DNA of 64,000 nucleotides from Nocardia sp. NBC_01730 (GCF_035920445.1 NZ_CP109162.1:6572001-6636000), one strand, 5' to 3'; positions 28,647-38,038 are shown, numbered from the stretch's first letter. A program made the numbers and translations. The notes: generated from the letters alone by a model not told the origin.

Positions 28647-30242
28647 GTGACCAACGCCGAATTGCCGGTCGACAGCATTTCCGCCACCTCGCTTACCGCC
28701 GCCCCGGACGTGGACGAGAACGAGCCACGCGAGGAGTGTGGTGTGTTCGGAGTCTGGGCGCCGAGTGAAGAAGTGGCGAAGCTCACATATTACGGCCTGT
28801 ACGCATTGCAGCACCGTGGGCAAGAGGCAGCGGGCATCGCGGTGTCGGACGGGTCGCAGATCCTCGTATTCAAGGATCTCGGTCTGGTCAGCCAAGTGTT
28901 CGACGAGCAGACGTTGGCCGCCATGCCGGGCCACATCGCCGTCGGTCACTGTCGCTACTCCACCACCGGGGGAGTGACCTGGGAGAACGCCCAGCCCATC
29001 TTCCGCACCACCGCGGTCGGTTCCGGACTTGCCTTGGGACACAATGGCAATCTGGTCAACACTGCCGAATTGGCAAGCCGCGCAAGAGAGCTCGGCCTGC
29101 TCGCGGCCACCGTCCTGCACGGGCGTCCGCAGCCCGCCGCGGCGACCTCGGACTCGGACGTGATGACCGCGCTGCTCGCGCACGCCGCGGCGGACTCCAG
29201 CATCGAGCAGGCCGCCATGGAACTGCTGCCCACCCTGAAGGGCGCGTTCTGCCTCACCTTCATGGACGAGCACACGCTGTACGCCGCGCGCGACCCGCAC
29301 GGTGTGCGGCCGCTGTGCCTCGGCAGGCTGGAGCGTGGCTGGGTCGTTGCCAGTGAGACCGCCGCGCTGGACATCGTCGGCGCCGCGTTCGTGCGCGAGA
29401 TCGAGCCGGGTGAACTGCTGGCGATCGATGCCGATGGCGTGCGCTCGATGCGCTTCGCCAACCCGGAGCCGAAGGGCTGCGTCTTCGAGTACGTGTATCT
29501 GGCCAGGCCGGACAGCACCATCGCGGGCCGCTCCGTGCACGCCACCCGGGTGGAGATCGGTCGCCGCCTCGCGAAGGAGCATCCGGTCGAGGCGGATCTG
29601 GTGATCCCGGTGCCGGAGTCCGGCACCCCCGCCGCCGTCGGCTACGCACAGGGTTCGGGTGTTCCCTACGGCCAGGGACTGATGAAGAATGCTTACGTCG
29701 GGCGTACCTTCATCCAGCCGAGCCAGACCATCCGTCAGCTGGGCATCCGGCTCAAGCTCAACCCGCTGCGCGAGGTCATCCGCGGCAAGCGCCTGATCGT
29801 CGTGGACGACTCCATCGTCCGCGGCAACACCCAGCGCGCGCTGATCCGGATGCTGCGTGAGGCGGGCGCGCTGGAGATCCACGTGCGGATCGCCTCGCCG
29901 CCGGTGAAGTGGCCGTGCTTCTACGGCATCGACTTCGCCTCGCGGGCGGAGCTGATCGCCAACGGCGCGGGCACGGAAGGCAGCTTCGAGGACATGGTCG
30001 AGGGCGTGCGCCGGTCGATCGGCGCCGACACGCTCGGCTACATCTCCACCGAGGGCATGATCGCCGCGACCGAGCAGCCACGCTCCCGGCTGTGCTGCGC
30101 GTGCTTCGACGGCGACTACCCGATCCCGCTGCCCACCGAGGCCGCTATCGGCAAGAACGTGCTCGAAGGCATGCTGACCGGGCAATCGGAGTCAACGTTG
30201 CTGAGCGAGAACGCGAATGCGAGCGCGCTGAGCCGTCCGTGA
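28647..30242 (+). CDS. purF: Amidophosphoribosyltransferase
   Basis: First committed enzyme of purine synthesis (PRPP plus glutamine to phosphoribosylamine). 531 residues with an N-terminal Ntn glutaminase domain: a 30-residue propeptide, then Cys31 in EECGVFGVWAP as the nucleophile after cleavage. A C-terminal PRTase domain with VVDDSIVRGNTQ follows. Cysteines in KGCVFEY, WPCFYGID and LCCACFDGDYP match the Bacillus-type enzyme that binds a 4Fe-4S cluster. The GTG at 28647 has GGGAGC upstream. It is feedback-inhibited by purine nucleotides in the family; no riboswitch is visible upstream. purM follows after 354 bp. Confidence 0.96.
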   Translation: MTNAELPVDSISATSLTAAPDVDENEPREECGVFGVWAPSEEVAKLTYYGLYALQHRGQEAAGIAVSDGSQILVFKDLGLVSQVFDEQTLAAMPGHIAVGHCRYSTTGGVTWENAQPIFRTTAVGSGLALGHNGNLVNTAELASRARELGLLAATVLHGRPQPAAATSDSDVMTALLAHAAADSSIEQAAMELLPTLKGAFCLTFMDEHTLYAARDPHGVRPLCLGRLERGWVVASETAALDIVGAAFVREIEPGELLAIDADGVRSMRFANPEPKGCVFEYVYLARPDSTIAGRSVHATRVEIGRRLAKEHPVEADLVIPVPESGTPAAVGYAQGSGVPYGQGLMKNAYVGRTFIQPSQTIRQLGIRLKLNPLREVIRGKRLIVVDDSIVRGNTQRALIRMLREAGALEIHVRIASPPVKWPCFYGIDFASRAELIANGAGTEGSFEDMVEGVRRSIGADTLGYISTEGMIAATEQPRSRLCCACFDGDYPIPLPTEAAIGKNVLEGMLTGQSESTLLSENANASALSRP

Positions 30243-30596
30243 ACGCGCCAGGACATCGCAGGTCTGTCCCCAAGCGGGGACCGAGGCCGATTCGGCGACG
30301 CTTCGCTTCAGGGCGATGAACGAGCAGGGTGGTCGTGGTCGCGTGCTGCGGGCGCCGCGGCAAGAGTGCACGCGACGTCTGGTGGCGGCCGGTGCCCGAC
30401 CAGTTGGAACAGCGCCCCCGCCGGGCCAGGATACCTGGACTGTTCAGCGCGAATATCGCGGACTGATGGCCCGCATTACGGTTCGCTCCGCCGGATTGTC
30501 AAGAGGGTGAGCCAACACCGGTGCGGGGTCGTTATCCGACTCCGGTAGCGTGAGCAGGCATCTATCCGCCGATTCGGTTTGGAGCTCTCCCCGATA
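30243..30596. other. 354-bp purF-purM intergenic region without a gene
   Basis: No gene is supported. The gap is unusual for a purF-purM pair and could carry a separate purM promoter. I see no strong hairpin in it. Confidence 0.45.
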
Positions 30597-31673
30597 ATGA
30601 CTGAACAGACCCCCAGTGGTGGTGCCTCGTACGCCGCGGCCGGCGTGGACATCGAGGCAGGTGACCGCGCAGTCGAGTTGTTCGGACCATTGGCGAAGAA
30701 GGCGACCCGGCCCGAGGTGCAAGGTGGCCTCGGAGGTTTCGCCGGACTGTTCGCGCTGAAGGGAGGCTACCGGGAGCCGCTGCTCGCGGCCTCCACCGAC
30801 GGCGTCGGTACCAAGATCGCGGTCGCGCAGGCGATGGACAAGCACGACACCATCGGCTTGGACTTGGTCGCGATGGTGGTGGACGACCTCGTGGTATGCG
30901 GCGCGGAACCGCTGTTCCTGCAGGACTACATCGCCATCGGCAAGGTCGTACCGGAGAAGGTCGCCGAACTCGTCTCGGGCATCGCCGAGGGTTGTGTGCG
31001 CGCGGGTTGCGCGCTGCTCGGCGGTGAGACCGCCGAACACCCCGGCCTGATGGACTCGGACGACTACGACCTGTCCGCGACCGGTGTCGGCGTGGTCGAG
31101 GCCGATGCGGTGCTCGGCCCGGACCGGGTCCGCCCCGGCGACGTCGTGATCGCGATGGGGTCCTCCGGCCTGCACTCCAACGGCTACAGCCTGGCCCGCA
31201 AGGTGCTGCTCGACATCGACCGCATGTCGCTGACGGGGCACGTCGAGGAATTCGGCCGCACCCTCGGCGAGGAGCTGCTCGAGCCGACCAGGATCTACGC
31301 CAAGGACTGCCTCGCGCTGATCGCCGAGACCGACGTGCGCACCTTCGCACACGTCACCGGCGGCGGGCTGGCGGCCAACCTGGCCAGGGTGCTGCCGCCC
31401 GGCATGGTGGCCGAGCTGGACCGCGGCACCTGGACCCCGGCGTCGGTGTTCAAGATGATCGCGCAGCGCGGCCGGGTGGAGCGGGCCGAGATGGAGAAGA
31501 CATTCAACATGGGAGTCGGCATGGTCGCTGTCGTCGCCCCGGAGGACGTCGACCGGGCGCTCGCCGTGCTGACCGCGCGGCACATCGAGTGCTGGACGCT
31601 GGGGACGGTCAAGAAGGCCAAGGACGCCGACGCGGTTCGCGCCGTACTGATCGGTGAGCACCCCCGGTTCTGA
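30597..31673 (+). CDS. purM: Phosphoribosylformylglycinamidine cyclo-ligase (AIR synthetase)
   Basis: 358 residues. It converts FGAM to AIR with ATP, step five of purine synthesis, and belongs to the PurM/PurL ATP-grasp-like superfamily. Signature blocks are SYAAAGVDIEAGDRAV, LAASTDGVGTKIAVA, GLDLVAMVVDDLVVCGAEPL, LLGGETAEHPG and MGSSGLHSNGYSL. The ATG at 30597 starts MTEQTPSGGAS. The gene ends in front of a strong double hairpin. Confidence 0.97.
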   Translation: MTEQTPSGGASYAAAGVDIEAGDRAVELFGPLAKKATRPEVQGGLGGFAGLFALKGGYREPLLAASTDGVGTKIAVAQAMDKHDTIGLDLVAMVVDDLVVCGAEPLFLQDYIAIGKVVPEKVAELVSGIAEGCVRAGCALLGGETAEHPGLMDSDDYDLSATGVGVVEADAVLGPDRVRPGDVVIAMGSSGLHSNGYSLARKVLLDIDRMSLTGHVEEFGRTLGEELLEPTRIYAKDCLALIAETDVRTFAHVTGGGLAANLARVLPPGMVAELDRGTWTPASVFKMIAQRGRVERAEMEKTFNMGVGMVAVVAPEDVDRALAVLTARHIECWTLGTVKKAKDADAVRAVLIGEHPRF

Positions 31674-31688
31674 CAGGGGTGGAAGACA

Positions 31689-31726
31689 CATCAGAGTCCC
31701 GCATCGGATGATGCGGGACTCTGATG
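31689..31726. terminator. 17-bp perfect-stem terminator after purM
   Basis: CATCAGAGTCCCGCATC (31689-31705) pairs perfectly with 31710-31726 around the four-base loop GGAT. It lies 16 bases after the purM stop and is followed by CGTTGCAAGCCTTTT. It is likely to terminate purM and, read from the other side, could also stop DUF3073 transcription. Confidence 0.85.
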
Positions 31727-31774
31727 CGTTGCAAGCCTTTTCGGCGCCAGTCCGTCAACCCGCGACAACGCTCG

Positions 31775-31802
31775 AAGGGGGAGGCCCGTCGGCCTCCCCC
31801 TT
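31775..31802. terminator. Second hairpin before the DUF3073 gene 3' end
   Basis: AAGGGGGAGGCC pairs with GGCCTCCCCCTT around the loop CGTC. It is positioned 17 bases beyond the stop of the minus-strand DUF3073 gene, and the A/T pairs at the base allow bidirectional use with the purM terminator 50 bases away. Confidence 0.8.
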
Positions 31803-31818
31803 CAGACGTTCATCCGAG

Positions 31819-32031
31819 TCAGCGGCGCCAGTCGTCGTAGTCGTCGTCCTGTTCCCAGCGGGACATGGATTTGTCCGCGTCGTGCTCATCGGACAGCACA
31901 TCACCACTCCGCTCGGAGTTGGGGCTTCCGGAAAGCTCGCGCTGAAGGCTCGTGAAGTCGGTCGACGGCGAGCTGTACTTCAGCTCGCGCGCGACCTTGG
32001 TCTGCTTTGCCTTAGCCCGGCCACGGCCCAT
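31819..32031 (-). CDS. DUF3073 domain protein
   Basis: 70 residues beginning MGRGRAKAKQTKVARELKY, the invariant start of the actinobacterial DUF3073 family, followed by TDFTSLQRELSG and an acidic, disordered C-terminus (DDDYDDWRR). The basic N-terminus suggests nucleic-acid or ribosome contact, but no function is known. The position next to purM is conserved in mycobacteria (Rv0810c). Confidence 0.92.
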   Translation of the reverse strand: MGRGRAKAKQTKVARELKYSSPSTDFTSLQRELSGSPNSERSGDVLSDEHDADKSMSRWEQDDDYDDWRR

Positions 32032-32205
32032 GGCTGACCCCCTCGCGTCACTGCGGGGCGGCCTGGGGTTTGGTGGCGGCCCCGTTCGAATTAATACTCT
32101 TCCTGACAGACACTTTAGCGTGTGTCCGGCGGTCTCGCTTCCATGAGTGGGTGAAGATCTCCGGAACCGTCGCCGTTTGCCCGGTTGTCGCCCCGGGTGG
32201 AATCG

Positions 32206-33159
32206 CTATACGACCCCGGGAATAGCGCGGATCACACCGACTCGGGCGCCGCCGCCGAGCACCGCGGGGGCCGCCAGCTCGGCGTGCGCATCGGTCCAAT
32301 CGACCCCCAACCGATGCAAAATGGCCAGCGTCAGCGGTATTCGGGCCCGGTCGTGGCCGTCTTCGATCTTGTATGCGAAAGCAGATCCGTCCGGCAGCGC
32401 TCCTGCGTGCACACCGTCCGCGCCGATCTTGCAGACCAGGCCGGGGGTGGCCTGCATGGCAAGAAGATCGGGCCCGTTCGTGCCGGAAATCACTCGCGGA
32501 TGGGCTCGGATGGCGTCGGCGACCTGGCGCTCCGGGTCGCCGGGTGCGGCCGTTGCCATGGTCGCGAACACCCGGGCCAGGTTCACCAGCGAGACCGGAA
32601 TGATCGGCAGCCCGCAGCCGTCGATGCCGAGATCGGTCTCCGGCTCGCCGGTCAGATCGGCGATCGTGGCGATGATCGCCTGCTGCAGCGGATGAGCCTC
32701 GTCCAGGTAGCCCTCGGTCGGCCAGCCGTTGATCGCGCAGGTCGCGAGCATCGCCGCGTGCTTGCCGGAGCAATTCATGTAAATGCGGCGCGGTTCCTGA
32801 GCGCCGGTGAGCACGGCCGCGCGGGCGTGCTCGTCGAACGGCAAGTCGGGCGGGCATTCGAGGGATTTCTCGTCGAAGCCGAAGCGCTCGAGCAGTCTGC
32901 GCACCAGGGCGATGTGGGCCGGCTCGCCGTAGTGCGAGGCGGTCGCGATGGCCAGCTCGGCGTCGTCGACCGGTTCGAAACCGTTCCGCAGCAGGGTGAT
33001 CGCCTGCATCGGCTTGTTCGTCGAGCGCGGGAAGATCGGCAGGTGCACCTCGCCGAGCGCGACGGTCGGCTCGCCTGCGGCGTCGAGCACCACCACCGAG
33101 CCGCGGTGCACGCACTCGCGGAAGCCGGAACGGACGACTTCGACCAGTTCCACACTCAC
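32206..33159 (-). CDS. L-asparaginase II family protein
   Basis: 317 residues of the asparaginase II (Rhizobium etli AnsA-like) family, hydrolysing asparagine to aspartate and ammonia in characterised members. Visible blocks are HRGSVVVLDAAGEP, FPRSTNKPMQA with the S-x-x-K pair conserved in this family, MNCSGKHAAMLATC and DGCGLPIIPVSL. No signal peptide. Its ATG overlaps the stop of the MOSC gene by four bases (ATGA), so the two form a coupled pair transcribed leftward. Confidence 0.85.
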   Translation of the reverse strand: MSVELVEVVRSGFRECVHRGSVVVLDAAGEPTVALGEVHLPIFPRSTNKPMQAITLLRNGFEPVDDAELAIATASHYGEPAHIALVRRLLERFGFDEKSLECPPDLPFDEHARAAVLTGAQEPRRIYMNCSGKHAAMLATCAINGWPTEGYLDEAHPLQQAIIATIADLTGEPETDLGIDGCGLPIIPVSLVNLARVFATMATAAPGDPERQVADAIRAHPRVISGTNGPDLLAMQATPGLVCKIGADGVHAGALPDGSAFAYKIEDGHDRARIPLTLAILHRLGVDWTDAHAELAAPAVLGGGARVGVIRAIPGVV

Positions 33160-33878
33160 AGTTGCGCTCCCGTGCCGAGTTCGTCGGTACTGGTCGCCGC
33201 GTCCCGGCGGGCGGCGGCCAATGTGGCGGCAGTATGCCTGCGCGCGTGTCGTTCGACCTGCGCACGCACGTCGTCGGAGATGGTCGGTTCGTCGGTGAGC
33301 AGTATCGCGAGCAGGTCGGGATCGGCGCCGGTGAACAGGTCGCGGACGGTGACGCCGTGCGCGGGGACGTACACCACCGACACCTGGTCACCCGCGCCGA
33401 TGGTGCCCTCGGTGAGCACCCGCAGATAGGCGCCCGTGTCGCTGCGCAGCGTGAACCGCTTCACCCACTGCTGTTCTCCGCTCCACTGCTGGAATGTTGC
33501 GCAGGGCACGCGCGGCGCGCTCACCTCCAGCAAAGTATCGCCGATAGACCAGCGCGCGCCGATCACCGCGTCACTGACGGCGAGCCCGGTGATGCGGAGG
33601 TTCTCGCCGAACCAGCCCGCGGGCAACTCCCGGCCGAGTTCCACGCCCCAGCTGTGGGCGTCGGCGTCGGAGTAGGCGTAGACGGCCTGGTGCACGCCGC
33701 CGTGATGCTTTGTGTCGCAGACGTGATCGCCGTCCAGGCCGAGGGTGTGCACCGCGACCCGGCCCGGTACCGGACGCTTGTCGATCGCGGTGCGACCGAC
33801 CCGGCCAGGCGTCTCCAAGTCGGCGTGCACCACGCACACCGCAAGGACTTCTCCGGAGTCACCGACACGCATGGGCAC
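33156..33878 (-). CDS. MOSC-domain protein (YiiM-like)
   Basis: 240 residues with a MOSC (molybdenum cofactor sulfurase C-terminal) beta-barrel. GLDGDHVCDTKHHGGVHQAVYAY is the family's opening region (quoted pieces: GLDGDHVCD, HHGGVHQAVYAY). WFGENLRITGL follows, and SAPRVPCATFQQW carries the conserved cysteine. MOSC proteins of this type take part in molybdopterin-dependent reduction of N-hydroxylated compounds or sulfur transfer. The start may be MPMRVG (33878) or the second ATG (33872). It is coupled to the asparaginase gene. Confidence 0.88.
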   Translation of the reverse strand: MPMRVGDSGEVLAVCVVHADLETPGRVGRTAIDKRPVPGRVAVHTLGLDGDHVCDTKHHGGVHQAVYAYSDADAHSWGVELGRELPAGWFGENLRITGLAVSDAVIGARWSIGDTLLEVSAPRVPCATFQQWSGEQQWVKRFTLRSDTGAYLRVLTEGTIGAGDQVSVVYVPAHGVTVRDLFTGADPDLLAILLTDEPTISDDVRAQVERHARRHTAATLAAARRDAATSTDELGTGAQL

Positions 33879-33973
33879 CGCTCCTCTCGTAGCTGATCGA
33901 GAGTTCGCCGCTGCGCGGGTCGGGATGTCGGTGGGAGTCGAGCGGCCCGCGTCGATCGGTTGTCATCGGTGGG

Positions 33974-35089
33974 TCAGCGCCCGCGCAGCCGGTCGACCGC
34001 CATCCGGCCGGCCTGCGGTGCGTCGTCGATAGGAACCGAATCGGGATCGATGGCCGCCGCGACCTGGCCGGCGGACAGCGCGGTGTCGGCTGGAACCGCC
34101 CGCTTGATCAGGGCGAGCGCGATCGGGCCGAGTTCGTAGTGATCGACCACCGTGCCGAGTCGGCCGACCGTGCGGCCGCCCGCGGTGATGTCGTCGCCGG
34201 TGGCCGGGCGCTCGTCGGCTGAGCCGTCCAGATGCAGCAGCAACAGCTGCCGCGGTGGTTTGCCCAGGTTGTGCACCCTGGCGACGGTCTCCTGGCCGCG
34301 ATAGCAGCCCTTGTCGAGATGGACCGCTCCGTGTTCGGCTACGCCGCCGATCCAGTGGGCCTCGTGCGGGATGGTCCGCTCGTCGGTGTCGAGTCCGATC
34401 CGGGGGCGCACCGCCGCGACGCGCAGCGCGTCGAAGGCCCACATGCCCGCAGGTGTGGCGCCCGCCGCGGTGAGCCGGGTCCACAGGTCCGACAGTTGGT
34501 CGCGCGGGATCACCAGGTCGAAGGAGTCCGCCGTCGGCCACGGCATCCGGCGTAGGAAGCCACCTCCTGGCAGCGGCGTCGCCTCGTAGACGCTGGGAAG
34601 GGCGGCGACGCCGAGCGCCTCGGACAGGTCGGCGATCCGTGGTCCGAGCAGACTCAGCACCGCGTGGTCGGTTGCCTCGACGGGTTGGGCGTCGGCCCAG
34701 AACACCATTCTTTGCAGGAAGGCGAGCAGGTCGGACCCATGCTCGGCCTCGGTGTCGATCCAGACGGTGGCGTCCAGTTCGGTGAGCACGAAGTGGTGCA
34801 GCACCCGGCCGTTCAGGTCGAGGTCCAGGTTCTCCGCCGACCGTCCGTCGCCGAGGGCCGCGACATGTTGACTGGAAATGGTGTGCAGCCAGGTGAGCCG
34901 CTCCGCGCCGGTGATGCGCAGGACGAAGCGATGTGAGCGGTCCACGATCGCCGCGCGCTCGACGGCGGCGCGCTGTTCACCGAACGGATCACCGTAGTGC
35001 CACGCGACGGCGGCATCGGGCGAACCCGGTGCTCCCGCGACGGCTCCCGACGCGCTGAGGATGGGGCTGGGCGCTGCGACCACGGACAC
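33974..35089 (-). CDS. ygfZ: YgfZ/GcvT-like folate-binding protein
   Basis: About 371 residues of the YgfZ (CAF17 transcript) family, folate-dependent helpers in repair or maturation of iron-sulfur proteins. The diagnostic motif LDKGCYRGQETVARVHN with its conserved cysteine is present, and the GcvT-like N-terminal fold shows LRITGAERLTWLHTISSQ. The GTG at 35089 is chosen because GTGGGAAAG lies just before it; upstream in-frame sequence lacks family similarity. The mycobacterial gene at this position is Rv0811c. Confidence 0.9.
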   Translation of the reverse strand: MSVVAAPSPILSASGAVAGAPGSPDAAVAWHYGDPFGEQRAAVERAAIVDRSHRFVLRITGAERLTWLHTISSQHVAALGDGRSAENLDLDLNGRVLHHFVLTELDATVWIDTEAEHGSDLLAFLQRMVFWADAQPVEATDHAVLSLLGPRIADLSEALGVAALPSVYEATPLPGGGFLRRMPWPTADSFDLVIPRDQLSDLWTRLTAAGATPAGMWAFDALRVAAVRPRIGLDTDERTIPHEAHWIGGVAEHGAVHLDKGCYRGQETVARVHNLGKPPRQLLLLHLDGSADERPATGDDITAGGRTVGRLGTVVDHYELGPIALALIKRAVPADTALSAGQVAAAIDPDSVPIDDAPQAGRMAVDRLRGR

Positions 35090-35271
35090 CTTTCCCACTC
35101 TAGGCGCGGTCGGAACGCCGTGTGTCAACTGGGCTGTCGACCTGGTTTTCGACATAGCGGATCGGAATCGGGCGAGCATTGCACCCGGCCGCGTGCTGAA
35201 CCTGGATAAAAGGTGCTGCGAACTCGGCCATGCGATGGGCATGGTTCGCTCGCACCGCCTACGCTCTTCCC

Positions 35272-36192
35272 ATGGTGGATCGAGTTCTTGTCACACTCGA
35301 TGGCGTGGTCCGAGATTCGGACGCGCCGTTGTTATTTGCGGACGATATCGGCGTATTGCGCGGCGACGGTGTCTTCGAGACGGTGCTGCTGCGCGCCGGG
35401 AACGCGTGCGCGATCGAATTTCATCTAGGCAGACTGCGTCGCTCCGCGCAGGCGTTGGATCTGCCCGAACCGGAGCTCGGGAAATGGCGGGAGGCGATCG
35501 AGACCGCCGCGAAGGAATGGGGCAGCGAGCGCGAGGGGCTGATGCGGCTGGTGCTCACCCGCGGCCGCGACTCCGCCCTGTCCGGCACGCCTGACAAGGT
35601 GAAGACCGGTGATCTCGCGGCCGCCGTTCCGGTGCCCACGGCCTTCGTGCTGGTGCTTCCGGTTCCCGATCGGGTGGAGAAGGCCCGCACCGAAGGCGTT
35701 TCCGTGGTGACGCTGTCTCGTGGCATCTCGATCGACCTCGCCCAGGCGGCACCGTGGCAGCTGCTCGGCGCCAAGACGCTGTCCTATGCGAGCAACATGG
35801 CGGCCCTGCGGTTCGCCGCGCGGATGGGCGCGGACGACGTGATCTTCACCAGCACCGAGAACCGGGTGCTGGAGGGCCCGCGGTCCACGGTGGTGATCGC
35901 GCGCGACAAGCAACTGATCACACCGCCCGCCAAGAACGGCGTGCTCCCCGGGGTCACCCAGCGTGCCCTGTTCGTGCAGGCCGAGAAAGCGGGCTGGGAA
36001 TGCCGCTACCACTCGCTTTTCACAGCCGATCTGCTGACCTGCGACAGCGTTTGGATGCTGTCGAGCATCTCGCTCGCGGCGCGGGTGAACTCGCTGGACG
36101 GACTGCGGATGTCCGCGCCGGACAACGCCGAGGAGATCATCGAGCTGGTGGATCGCGGCATCGAGCGAGCAGGAGCGATCGGCGACTGGTGA
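35272..36192 (+). CDS. Class IV PLP aminotransferase (4-amino-4-deoxychorismate lyase-like)
   Basis: 306 residues of fold-type IV. LFADDIGVLRGDGVFETVLL is the N-terminal signature; LLGAKTLSYASNMAALRFA carries the PLP lysine; VLEGPRSTVVIARD and GVLPGVTQRAL follow, typical of PabC/branched-chain aminotransferase relatives. The most likely role is 4-aminobenzoate formation for folate, but D-amino-acid or branched-chain transamination cannot be excluded. It corresponds to mycobacterial Rv0812. It is transcribed toward the cyd cluster; its stop is seven bases from the 162-bp inverted repeat. Confidence 0.85.
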   Translation: MVDRVLVTLDGVVRDSDAPLLFADDIGVLRGDGVFETVLLRAGNACAIEFHLGRLRRSAQALDLPEPELGKWREAIETAAKEWGSEREGLMRLVLTRGRDSALSGTPDKVKTGDLAAAVPVPTAFVLVLPVPDRVEKARTEGVSVVTLSRGISIDLAQAAPWQLLGAKTLSYASNMAALRFAARMGADDVIFTSTENRVLEGPRSTVVIARDKQLITPPAKNGVLPGVTQRALFVQAEKAGWECRYHSLFTADLLTCDSVWMLSSISLAARVNSLDGLRMSAPDNAEEIIELVDRGIERAGAIGDW

Positions 36193-36198
36193 CTGTTC

Positions 36199-36360
36199 CG
36201 CCTCTCCGGGTCTTTAGGCCGTACTAGTCGGGTGACGCGGGATTCGCGTTCAGGTCCTGCGTTGGGTGCTGCTCGAGTACTGGGCGTACCCGTCGAGCTA
36301 CCCATGTGCTGGCGAGATCAGTTGTCGCGTCAGCGAGAAGCCGACGGCGGTGCCACCTCT
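36199..36360 (+). repeat. Left arm of 162-bp inverted repeat flanking the cyd cluster
   Basis: This segment matches the reverse complement of 43191-43352 at about 140 of 162 positions (hand count, no gaps). The outer 60 bases and the innermost 17 (GCGGTGCCACCTCT region) are the best conserved; a central block and 36335-36350 vary most. It begins seven bases after the aminotransferase stop. Neither arm encodes a recognisable protein. Confidence 0.88.
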
Positions 36361-36505
36361 CCCACCTCGCTGATCCCCTCCGCTTCGTGATCTCCGTCTA
36401 CTTCAGACGGGTGCGGGTTGGCGGCGAGCACGGCAATCCGGCGAAATCCGGCACAGGCTTCGGTGTGGCGTGGTCTAGGACTCATTGTTCTCGGCTGTCT
36501 CCGGC

Positions 36506-36530
36506 GTAGTCTTACTACGTCACGTCGTAG
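36506..36530 (+). promoter_or_regulatory. Nested palindromes, candidate operator of cydA
   Basis: GTAG-N5-CTAC at 36506-36518 overlaps CTACG-N6-CGTAG at 36515-36530, directly before the cydA ribosome site (36535-36542). Overlapping dyads just upstream of the start suggest a repressor site or a small leader hairpin. No known regulator motif is recognised. Confidence 0.4.
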
Positions 36531-36547
36531 ATACGCAGGAGGTCGGC

Positions 36548-38038
36548 TTGAACGCCTTGGACATCTCCCGATGGCAGTTCGGCATCACGACCGTCTATCA
36601 CTTCCTCTTGGTGCCGTTGACGATCGGGCTCGCGCCGCTGGTGGCCGCCATGCAGACGGCGTGGGTGATCACCGGCAAGGAGCACTGGCTGCGGCTGACC
36701 AAGTTCTTCGGCAAGCTGTTCCTGATCAACTTCGCGCTCGGTGTCGCGACCGGCATCGTGCAGGAATTCCAGTTCGGGATGAACTGGAGTGAGTACTCCC
36801 GATTCGTCGGTGACGTGTTCGGCGCCCCTCTCGCGTTGGAGGGCCTGGTCGCCTTCTTCATGGAGTCGACTTTTCTCGGGCTGTGGATCTTCGGCTGGAC
36901 CCGACTGCCGAAACTCGTCCACCTCGGCTCGATGTGGATGGTCGCGATCGGTGTGAACGCTTCGGCGTACTTCATCGTCGCCGCCAACTCGTTCATGCAG
37001 CATCCGGTCGGCGCCAGGTACAACCCGGCGACCGGACGCGCGGAACTCGACAGCATCGTCGCGGTGCTCACCAATAACACGACGTTGGCGGCCTTCCCGC
37101 ACGTCGTCGCCGGATCCTTCCTCACCGCAGGCACTTTCGTCGCCGGTATCGCGGGCTGGTGGATGGTGCGCAACGCGCGCGGCGGCGACGCGAAGCAGGC
37201 CGAGGCGCGCACGATGTGGCGGCCGGCGGCGCAGGCGGGCATTTGGGTGATACTGGTGTCGCTGGCCGCGCTGGTCTATACCGGCGACGTCCAGGGCAAG
37301 CTGATGTTCGAGCAGCAGCCGATGAAGATGGCCTCAGCGGAATCGTTGTGCCACACCGCGACCGACCCCGATTTCTCGGTTCTCACCGTCGGCACGCACA
37401 ACAACTGCGACAGCGTCACGCATGTGCTCGAGGTGCCGTACGTGCTGCCGTGGCTGGCCGAGGGCGAGTTCACCGGCGTGACGCTGGATGGCGTCGTCGA
37501 CCTGCAGAAGACCTACAACGACCGGTTCGGTGTCGGCGACTACCGGCCGAACCTGTTCGTCACCTACTGGTCCTTCCGCGCCATGATCGGCCTGTCGGCG
37601 GGCGCGGCGCTGCTCGCGCTTGCCGGGCTCTGGCTCACCCGTCGCGGCCGGGTACCGGACCAGCGCTGGTTCTCCTGGCTGAGCCTGCTCGTCATCCCGA
37701 CGCCGTTCCTGGCCAACAGCGCAGGCTGGGTGTTCACCGAGATGGGCCGCCAGCCCTGGGTTGTCGTGCCGAACCCGACCGGTGATCCGAACCTACGACT
37801 CACCGTCCAGCAGGGTGTCTCGAACCATTCGCCCGGCGTGGTGCTCTTCTCGCTGATCACCTTCACGCTGGTGTACGGCGCGTTGGCGGCGGTGTGGTTC
37901 TACCTGATGCGCAGGTACGTGATCGCCGGACCCGAAGCGCCCGCGGCTATCCGGTCCGAGGACGGCGGACCGGACGATACGCAGGAAGGAGGCCGCTCCC
38001 ATGTCGAAGACGTTGAGCAGCTTTCGTTCGCCTACTGA
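36548..38038 (+). CDS. cydA: Cytochrome bd ubiquinol/menaquinol oxidase subunit I
   Basis: 496-residue integral membrane subunit carrying hemes b558, b595 and d, which oxidises quinol and reduces oxygen with high affinity. Early SRWQFGITTVYHFLLVPLTI has His18, the high-spin heme ligand. GMNWSEYSRFVGDVFGAPLA, EMGRQPWVV and a short Q-loop (the S-type) are visible. The only good start is TTG at 36548, since CAGGAGGTC sits at the right distance and homology begins at NALDISRWQ. It is the first gene of cydABDC. Bd oxidases support growth at low oxygen and under nitric oxide or sulfide. Confidence 0.96.
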   Translation: MNALDISRWQFGITTVYHFLLVPLTIGLAPLVAAMQTAWVITGKEHWLRLTKFFGKLFLINFALGVATGIVQEFQFGMNWSEYSRFVGDVFGAPLALEGLVAFFMESTFLGLWIFGWTRLPKLVHLGSMWMVAIGVNASAYFIVAANSFMQHPVGARYNPATGRAELDSIVAVLTNNTTLAAFPHVVAGSFLTAGTFVAGIAGWWMVRNARGGDAKQAEARTMWRPAAQAGIWVILVSLAALVYTGDVQGKLMFEQQPMKMASAESLCHTATDPDFSVLTVGTHNNCDSVTHVLEVPYVLPWLAEGEFTGVTLDGVVDLQKTYNDRFGVGDYRPNLFVTYWSFRAMIGLSAGAALLALAGLWLTRRGRVPDQRWFSWLSLLVIPTPFLANSAGWVFTEMGRQPWVVVPNPTGDPNLRLTVQQGVSNHSPGVVLFSLITFTLVYGALAAVWFYLMRRYVIAGPEAPAAIRSEDGGPDDTQEGGRSHVEDVEQLSFAY

